Assembly: GCA_026413225.1 (NCBI GenBank)
Contig: CM048554.1
Coordinates: forward strand, 6,402,001 to 6,466,000
Length of the DNA: 64,000 nucleotides
Direction: 5' to 3'
Source of the DNA: Otis tarda
Lineage: Eukaryota; Chordata; Aves; Otidiformes; Otididae
Position 1 is the first letter of the stretch, and each line of letters begins with the position of its first letter. Below the pieces are notes generated by a model. That model searched no databases. It was not told the origin of the DNA and was given only the letters and a program-made list of their open reading frames with translations. Both the position numbers and the translations under genes were made by a program. This document shows, piece by piece, positions 56,151 to 64,000 of the stretch.

Positions 56151-58917
56151 TTTTGAAGGAGGGGAGGTGAATTTATAAAACAAGTGAGGCCACACAAAAC
56201 ATCCTTCTCAAAAGTCCTTTTTGAGTTTTGTTACCATTGCATTTCCTAAGTTCAGGAATATTCTCTAAATGTATTTAAACACATTTATTTTATAGAAGGT
56301 TGCCAATCGAGACTCTTACAACACTTAAACACACACTGAAGTCCATCCTTCTTATGGACAACATGTAACTGTGTACATAACCACCTATTCTGAATAGGGA
56401 TGCTTTCCTGAATTGGAGATAGAGCTTGTGTACTTAACTAATTTAAGAGAGTTCTATTTTCTGGCATCTGGCTGCTTATCTTTTTTCCCTTCAAAAACTT
56501 ATCTGCTTTAGCATCCTGTTGAGTTTAAAAGTATAGTCCTTTACATTCTCATAAGCTCTTAGTTTTCAAGACCTGCAATTACTTATACAAAGAAATCTGC
56601 TGGAAATCTATAAGAGCTCTGCATACAATAAATAGGATATATACTTCACCCCCTAGTTCTGTATCTCAGGTCTTTGCCATACTGAAAAAGTGTAAACATC
56701 TTAATCCCTCTGAGGGAGGTGTCTCTCAGGTATTTCCTTATTGATCAGTACTGTAAAGCGTTGATCTCTGTCTAAGAGGCACATCGATCTGTCTTGTCTA
56801 GAGTAGCTGAAAGGACTTTATGCATTGAGTTTTCTCAGTAACGCTATAAAATAACACATCTTGGCAAGTGAAGCCAGCCTGTTAACGTATGGATTTTCTG
56901 CCTTGAGTGATTTTCTAAAATCAATAACTCATTAAAAAGAAAAAAGCCCAATTCTCACAATTCATATCCATGCAAATAACAGACTGACTTCAGCAACAGT
57001 GCCCAGCTGAGTTATAACACTGGATTTGGAGGATGGTGTGTTGTTTGTTCAGATACTCTGATTACAGTTTCATTTTTACTTGGTCCTTCTTGAAAAACAC
57101 TATTTTAACAACATTATCCATTCATTAATTCTTAAGAGTAATGCTCTGTTGGCAGAGTGGTTAAACAGTTACTAAAAATAAGGTTGGATGGTGAATCCTT
57201 AAAAAATATGGCTACATCCCCAGCAAATAACTCACTTTCAGCAAAGAATGCAAGAGTAAAACTTTTTCAAAATCACAATCTCTAGAAATCCTTTATGCAT
57301 ACTGTAATCTCTGAAAAGAAGTGTCAGATAACTTGGAAAGGGTGGAAGCTTTCCATCCCAAGTGCATAAAGCGTTGCAGTCTTTAGTTTATTGACTGAAT
57401 TGATCTGACTTTTAAAAGACTCCGCAGCTTGGCATTAGTATTGTGTTTATCTCACATGCAATGAATCTGTCCTTCTTCCCCATATGTAAGTAGTTAATAG
57501 CTGTCAACTTAAGAGGACAAGCCTTGCTGGATCCATAAGTATTGTACTTCAAGGTACATTTGGATTAAAGCTTTCTTTTTCTTCTGCTCAGTTCTCAAAT
57601 TGCTGCACTACCTGCTCTGACTTTCTTAGTGGCTTAGAAACCATGTCAGATGTTTTTCAGAGCGTTAGTTCTTTTTTGAGGGTGATTTTTCTTGCACCTA
57701 GACATATTAATTTCTTTTTTTTTTCAAGTGCAGTGACAGGATTTAGAATGCCCCACAGTCTGCCGAAGTCAGCCACTTTCAGAAAACTTTTCCATATGAT
57801 GCATGTCAGCAGCACAGCTTCAAGGAGTGTCTTCTCATTTTGCTTTCCACTTAGCATGAGTTTAACAGGTGTCTCAGAATGCCTCTGAACACAGCAGTAT
57901 TAGTTGATGTGACCTGAGAGTAAAAAGAGAAGGCAGGAAAGGGGAAGAAAGAAAGGTTAACTGGTTCTAAAGGACACCCTCCAGCAAAGGGTGGCAGAAG
58001 AATAAAATTAAGTAGATTTAACTTTACTGTGAGAAAGAGCAAACCTTGCATGTCAGCAAGGATTCATGTGGTTTAATAAATTACTGAAAAGTTTCAATAG
58101 AACGGGACATGCCCTCTCTAGAAGAGTCTCTGAAAGGTCTGAGGGAATCCTGAGCCCAGTAATAAATTTTTCGACGTCAAATGAAAAATGCAGCCAGTAC
58201 TATGACCAAGAATTCTTGAATGACTGCATACTGGATTCCTAGCCCTTTGAGGCCAATGGAAGAACTGACAGAGCGGAAATAGTCCAACCAAGGGATTAAA
58301 ATCAGAAACTATCCTGTTCATTTTGTGAAAAAAATATAAGGAACTGTTCCAGGAGCAGCAGAAGCTCAGTTTCCTGTGGAATCATATCCTCTGTCTCCCA
58401 TGTACCTGCTAGGGACCTTCATGAGACCCCCAGATCCAGGCAGCTTCTGCTGCATTTGCTGTGGAGCTACGCATGTACTGATTTGAAGGCTAGAGATAAG
58501 CTGATTTGTACTGATTGGACAAGTAACCATTGATCCCACACCTTCAAGGAGATTTTCCTCAGCTAGGGGCACTAATTTAGGTCTCTTTCCTCTGTGCAAT
58601 GACAAGACCTATAGGAACATAATTATCTCCAAATCTTTTGCTTCTCCCCTGACAACTTGCATTGAAATGTGTTGGTGGGTTTGAAAGTTATTAGCGGAAG
58701 AAGACATGAACACATAGAGGCGTGACTGCAGAAACCTCATTTCCCTAGGAAATCATGTGGAAATGTTTCTATAGTTTATACAGAACACGATACGGTTTGT
58801 GTCTGTCATATTACCTTGAAGGTTGTTGTGGTAATTATATGTTCCATTGTTGTGCTTCATCTAATGTAAAGTTTCCAAAAATACTGCTTTGGACCTTTGT
58901 GATTTGTTTTCATGCAT

Positions 58918-58982
58918 CTCACAGGAGCCTAGGACTGGAAGGGGCGTCCTGGGTCATTGTGTCCAGGCTCCTGCCGAGATAT
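58918..58982 (-). mobile_element. CR1 LINE fragment, diverged
   Basis: AGGACTGGAAGGGGCGTCCT followed by GGGTCATTGTGTCCAGGCTC and CTGCC matches the reverse complement of a CR1 3' region (AGGACTGGAAGGGACCT type). It is degenerate and truncated. Confidence 0.7.
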
Positions 58983-60108
58983 ATGGACTGTAAAAGTTGA
59001 AAGAGAAAAGTACTGTATAATAAACTGCTGGTTGGTACAGTGGGAAAGTTAATGAGACAAATGAAACCTTCTGTGTGGCCTTTACAAATCTGAAAGTAAC
59101 AGCATGGGGCAGTTCCCTTGCAAATCTTGGGTTGTTAGCTTATCTTCTGCAGTAACTTCATAAGCGAAGTATGAATGCCAGAGGATGAATGAATTTTCCC
59201 CTTTACAGCAAAGGAGTATGAAATATTAACATTTTCTTTAGAGCATCCTGGGGAAAAGATTGCCAGTTTTTTTTTTTTTATGTGTAAAAGGAGTTTTAAA
59301 ATGTTAAACATGTTTACACAGAGGAAATTATTTGATCCAGGGAGAGGAAAGACATCCCTTAGCTTTTAAATGTGCTTGAATGACAGTAGGGCGTGTTCAG
59401 CATTCTGTAGGATTTTCCTAAACAAAACAAGAACCCAGAAGTGCCTCCATGGAATAAGAAAATAGGTAAAAGAAGGATGGCAGTTTCTTATATACAGGCC
59501 ATGTGGGAACAATAGTATCAGATTATTTCTGAAGCTATTTTATAATGGTAAAAAGAGAACCTGATGGTATAAAATCAAGACCCGTAACTGCCTGTGTTGC
59601 AGAATCTGTGGTGCTGTTTGCCTTAAGACTATTGTGAGTATTAAATACACTTCCTTAGTATATGTAGATACTTGAAGATTGTTAAGGACACTTCTAGAAT
59701 ACTTCTATTCCAGAATATCTAGATTGTTTCAAATCTTGGTGATGAAATGTGCTCTATATAGAGTTATAAAAGATGCAGCTGTTCAGGAAAAGGTACAGCC
59801 TGACAGAAGAGTAGAAAGACAATAGTTTATTTGACAGTTTCCAGAAAATAAACAGAAACAAACCAGCACTTTGAAAATCTCAGTTTTGCAATATTTAAGC
59901 TGTGCTCAAAAATAGAAGGATCTTTTTTGAATTATTTCAAATAATTTCCCTTTTTGAAAGTAAAGTCAATCCATAATGAAATAATTGACATTTTAAATGT
60001 TTTATATGGAGTAGCTTTAGCATTAACTGGGAAGAACACTGACTTACTTCGGTGCTGTCTTTGGCTTGATTTGGCCTATTGCAATGTTACATCTCTTTGC
60101 CCTTACAT

Positions 60109-60215
60109 CAGAGTTTGATCCAGCAAGACTGGGAGCACTTCAGGCACATCTAGCAAAACGCTTGAGGTTGCGACTAGTTTTAAGCATTCAAATAGACTCT
60201 TTGACTTTGGTTGCT
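60109..60215. repeat. Possible old amniote repeat remnant
   Basis: TTGATCCAGCAAGACTGGGA, then GCACTTCAGGCACATC and later TTTTAAGCATTCAAATAGAC, resembles a degenerate repeat with GATCCAGCAAAGCACTTAAG-type sequence. Confidence 0.35.
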
Positions 60216-61383
60216 CCGTTTGTATCCTGGAATATGAAGTGTATGCTTAAATACTCCATTGGGTTGTCTTGTGCTCCAGACCTGAGCTCTGAGCACGGGT
60301 AGGACTGATGGTGATAAACTGAGCTCCATCAGCCTTGTGCTGTGTTCACATACACCCAGAAATGAAGTGTGCACTGAACTACATTCTGTGAATTGTCCAT
60401 GAAATCATAATAAGAACGATGGAAGTTGCAGCTTTATTTCAGAAAAGCCCACTTCCTATAAAAAAATGACGTGCTTTAGTAGAATTAGGCAGTTTTAGGC
60501 AGTTTTAAAAAGTCATTCTAGGGTCTAAGTCATTAAACTTTAGACCTTTAAAGGTATTTAACTGTTAAACTCCTGACTGAATGAAAACCTCTTTCTGGAA
60601 TGTTGTAGTTACTTTTGTTTTAAGGTGTTCAGAATGAGCCTAGTCTTTTAAACATTATGCTAATGCTTTCAGTATGTTAATTTTTAACAAAGAGGTTTTC
60701 TTCATGAAAAGCACATTTTCTGCCCAACAGAATTTGATAGTGTTTTCCATTAAAACTTTTAAAACTGCAAAATTTGACATTGCTGCTAAGTTTGCGCAGT
60801 CAGGCTCAGCCTTTAGCAAAAAGTCTTCTACCTAGATGAGGGGAAAGGTTATTAAAAATCTGTCACCTAATGGAGAGATCCAGACTACTTTCCATTACCA
60901 GGTTGCCCTTCATCGCTCTGTGTTGCGATGGCTTTAAGCAGGTGTGACTCTGACTCATTTGTATGACTCTGGCTCTCATGCTGCTTTGGGAAACCAGTGC
61001 ACCAGCTGGCTTTGGGCTTAGTGCTGCTATAAGCCTCACCAGGACCCGTTTCTAAGCCCACCTTATGCTTTACTCATCTAATCTTACATCTAATCTTAAA
61101 TTGCAAATCTTATATCATGGTCAGCATTCAGTGACTGATGATCCCAGCCCATCACTGCTCCTCTTTGTCCAGTCACCAGCAGCTAAATCCCTTTCCCCAG
61201 GCAGTACTAGGGCTTTGTCACTGCAGCTGAGTGGGCATGTTGAGATTTTCCCCCCAGTTTTTGTTTGGCTGAGTACATTATCTCTCATACTTCTGCCAGA
61301 TCAAGCTCAACATGGTCTTTGTATAAAATATTAAAATATGGCCCAATCCTGCTTGCTTCATTCACCTCACTGTTGAATTTAGT

Positions 61384-61433
61384 TGAAGGTCCCTTCCAAC
61401 CCTAACCATTCTATGATTCTATGATTCTATGAC
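61384..61433 (+). mobile_element. CR1 LINE fragment with octamer tail
   Basis: TGAAGGTCCCTTCCAACCCT is followed by AACC and about three ATTCTATG octamers. This is the clearest CR1 3' end in the window and, with little decay in the octamers, probably one of the younger insertions here. Only about 50 bases remain. Confidence 0.9.
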
Positions 61434-64000
61434 TTGGGTGGAACTAGTAAAAAACCTAAAGCCAGTTGACCAAATCCTGTTTTCAGTTGCCATTACATAA
61501 ACTCCACTGACTCTACTGAAGCCAAGAGAGAAAACTCGTAATGAATAGATTATACTGACTTCTGTGATAAGTGCAAAAGCAATTAAAAATTCTTTTTTTT
61601 TATCATTAGGTACCACAGTGCCATATAAAAGCACTTACATTATGCATCGTCAGCTTTTGAAGAAAATGAGTCCCAGAAGTATGCCCATGATCCCATAGCA
61701 TGTCAGAGCTACAGCTGAAAATTCTTGCTTCCTTACCAGGTGCCTTTACCTACTGGATACTATTGCTTCTTGAGGGAAATACTTGCATAAAGAATAAACC
61801 AAAAAATTAGTTGTGTATGCACATCACACTCAGACCGGGGGAAATTCCTGTTGCAGTTTCATCATCTGTGTTAAATGACTATAAGTAGCAAGAGAGCATC
61901 ACCTTAAGTTTTATCCTTATGCTATATAAGCACAATAATTGGCAGCCCTGTCCCCTAAATGGTGTTTAATACAGGCAATACATCGAGAGAAATAAGTATA
62001 TTCGCTTGAAGTTCATTCCTGTATTTACAATACTGCTTTCCCATGCTTATTTTAGGGTCATTTGGGAAAAAGCCTTAACTCTAAAAAAATGAATGCATTG
62101 CTATTCTGGGAGTTAGATTGTCACTTAATAAATATATTTCTGATAATAAAAATCGGTGTCGTTTTCCTTGCAGGGACTTATTCGGAAGAAAGTTAATAAA
62201 AACTGCATGGAAAAACTAGCATCACAGCTATTTTTTTTTTGTTTGAAATTCCTACAGGAAAGTTAGCTGAATGCAAAAGTAAAAAGAAACAGAGAAATAG
62301 TCTATGGTCATTAAAACCCAAAGGTAGGATTCTTTTAGTAAAGATATTGTAAAGCAATGATGAACCTTTCAAATATATTTTAAGCACAAAGCCTTAACTG
62401 GCCCTGCTGATGGGAAAGTCATAATGTGTTTTTTTCCTGTTCTCTTTCTATTCTTTGTATGTGTGACAGATGTCAATGAAGTTGAAAAGTGTCCATTTCC
62501 CAGCAGGATGCCCGCCGTTCCCCAAAATGCCGGGCACTTTATAGAGACCCTAATATCTCCTGATTGTGACTGAAGGATTTGTAGAGAAAGCATCCTGCAG
62601 GGCAGAGGCCTGATGCCTTTGAATAGAGGGCAGCCAGCAGCTCTATGGGCCTCAGCAAGAGATGCCACTGTACCATCAGGAAACTTTGATTTATTATCTG
62701 AGAAATTCACCATCCATCTGCATGAAGAGGTCACAGAAGCAACTTTCCTAATGTGAATCTGAGACCCCCATTATTCCCCACTTATTGCTACAAGCATGAA
62801 AAATTGTTCCAACTGAGAAAGTTGGACTTTCAGGACTTGTTGCCATGGTCGAATTTACAGGAATATTTAGGAGCAATTCTTAGTGAGTTTTTTTGAACCT
62901 ATAAACTCCAACAATTTTCACAGGTTTTTGGTAATTAATGCCACCACTGTGCAAATGGAAGCAGTTCTGCAAACAAGCTGCGACAAATGGGATTTTTATT
63001 GCCAGTGGAAAAGCCTAGGGAATAATTAGCAAGTCCATAGAGATCTCTTGATTACAGACATCTGCATTGGTAATGTCCAGACCAAAAGATCACCGAGGGA
63101 AATGTTTAGGGATTTTCACCTTAGGGCACATTTATGTTGTCAGCTACACCCTTCAAACTGCAGTCAGACAAATGTGGGAAAATATTTTGTGAAATATTAG
63201 ACCAATGAACCTGATGTTGACTAATCTGGACTAGGGAAACTGGCTTTGCTTTCCAAAGTACTGTCCAGCAGCCAAATCTTGCAGATGTAATATTTTGATA
63301 TCTCATTAAACTTGATTTCACAGAGGTATTTCTCAGTGCTGCATTTGAGTTGCTGTGTATTGCCTCAGATGCTTTTGCAGTTATCACTACTTTGTTCAAT
63401 ACAATGAAGAGGAAACAACAATACTGATTATTAAAAAACCACATGACTCCTTGAAAATGAAGCACTGAAAAAAAGAATTCATGTCAACACAGGATTTATT
63501 AGTGCAGGTTGAAGAGTAACTTGATTTGGGATTTTCCTGCTCTTGCCAAAGTGATTCATGATATAAATAATGGATCTACTTATAGAAGCTCTTGAGGTTT
63601 TGTCTTTTTTAAACAACATGCTTTAAAACTGGCTAATAAAATATTAATTTCAGACCTTTGAAGCAAAATTTTAAGCTAAAGATTTTTTTTAAAAACACAA
63701 TTATATTAATTTCTATAGCGTTATATTGCCATTGCCCCAGTCCTAGACTTGTTCCTGTTGTATCAAATGCCATATAAATCCCAAACAAACAAACCCATTT
63801 GTTTCCTGAAAAACTTATAGTGTAAAGATTTGGTTGCTTTTACCAATTGTGTCTGGATATAGAATTGAAAATTAATTATATTTATAATGTCTTTGATTTT
63901 AAAATATCAGTGACACAATGTAGGTCTGTCTTGCTTAGAATATCTCTGTCACAGGATCTTCACTCCCACAAGCCTTGCAGCAGAAGATGCCCTTAAATTT

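Larger units (their letters stand above)
52885..58917. other. Upstream flank, no gene seen
   Basis: A/T-rich noncoding sequence containing one decayed CR1-like piece (55709-55785), a T tract at about 53580-53597 and a short duplication at 56123-56150. Confidence 0.75.
58983..64000. other. Upstream flank, distal part, no gene seen
   Basis: Noncoding sequence with a CR1 tail at 61384-61433 and a possible old repeat at 60109-60215. The block at 62480-62760 is more complex and GC-balanced than its surroundings and is a candidate conserved element. No gene reaches the right edge that I can recognise. Confidence 0.75.

Noticed and set aside
32801-64000. Endogenous virus, CRISPR-like array or an undescribed multi-gene system
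   Set aside because: No polymerase, protease or integrase motifs, no regular spacer-repeat structure and no gene cluster are visible. The repeats present are short CR1 and simple repeats.

Overview
The window is vertebrate nuclear DNA, most likely from a bird. It carries the 5' part of one protein-coding gene, the Notch ligand JAGGED1 (JAG1, Serrate-1 in older chicken usage), on the minus strand, plus about 32 kb of its upstream flank. A vertebrate is indicated by GT-AG introns, a CpG-island promoter and a protein that is nearly human JAG1. A bird, or less likely another sauropsid, is suggested by compact introns, low repeat content and short CR1 fragments ending in ATTCTATG-type octamers. 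I did not try to name the species.

Layout from left to right, with the gene running right to left: positions 1-645 are the start of intron 20. Exons 20 down to 1 lie between 646 and 31314. Every coding exon was placed by matching its translation to JAG1 and checking acceptor AG, donor GT and phase. The 20 coding segments total 2461 bases, about 820 residues: signal peptide, N-terminal C2/MNNL domain, DSL domain and EGF-like repeats 1-15. EGF16, the cysteine-rich region, the transmembrane helix and the cytoplasmic tail are beyond the left edge. Intron 2 (about 11 kb), intron 3 (5.4 kb) and intron 5 (3.8 kb) are the large introns; three introns near the left edge are only 110-124 bases.

The promoter lies in a GC-rich island at about 31000-32800. 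It has a TATA-like ATAAAAGG on the minus strand, GGC repeats in the presumed leader, and a Z-DNA-type alternating CA/CG tract. From about 32800 to 64000 I see no believable exon. There are degenerate CR1 pieces, other old amniote-type repeat remnants, small tandem repeats and stretches of unique sequence that could hold enhancers. That fits the large gene-poor region upstream of JAG1 known in other amniotes.

I found no mobile-element system, CRISPR array, viral insert or other undescribed system. The observations worth a second look are regulatory or structural: core-promoter architecture, two weak GTTTGT donors and one non-YAG acceptor in constitutive exons, a large purine/pyrimidine inverted tract in intron 2, and candidate conserved noncoding blocks.
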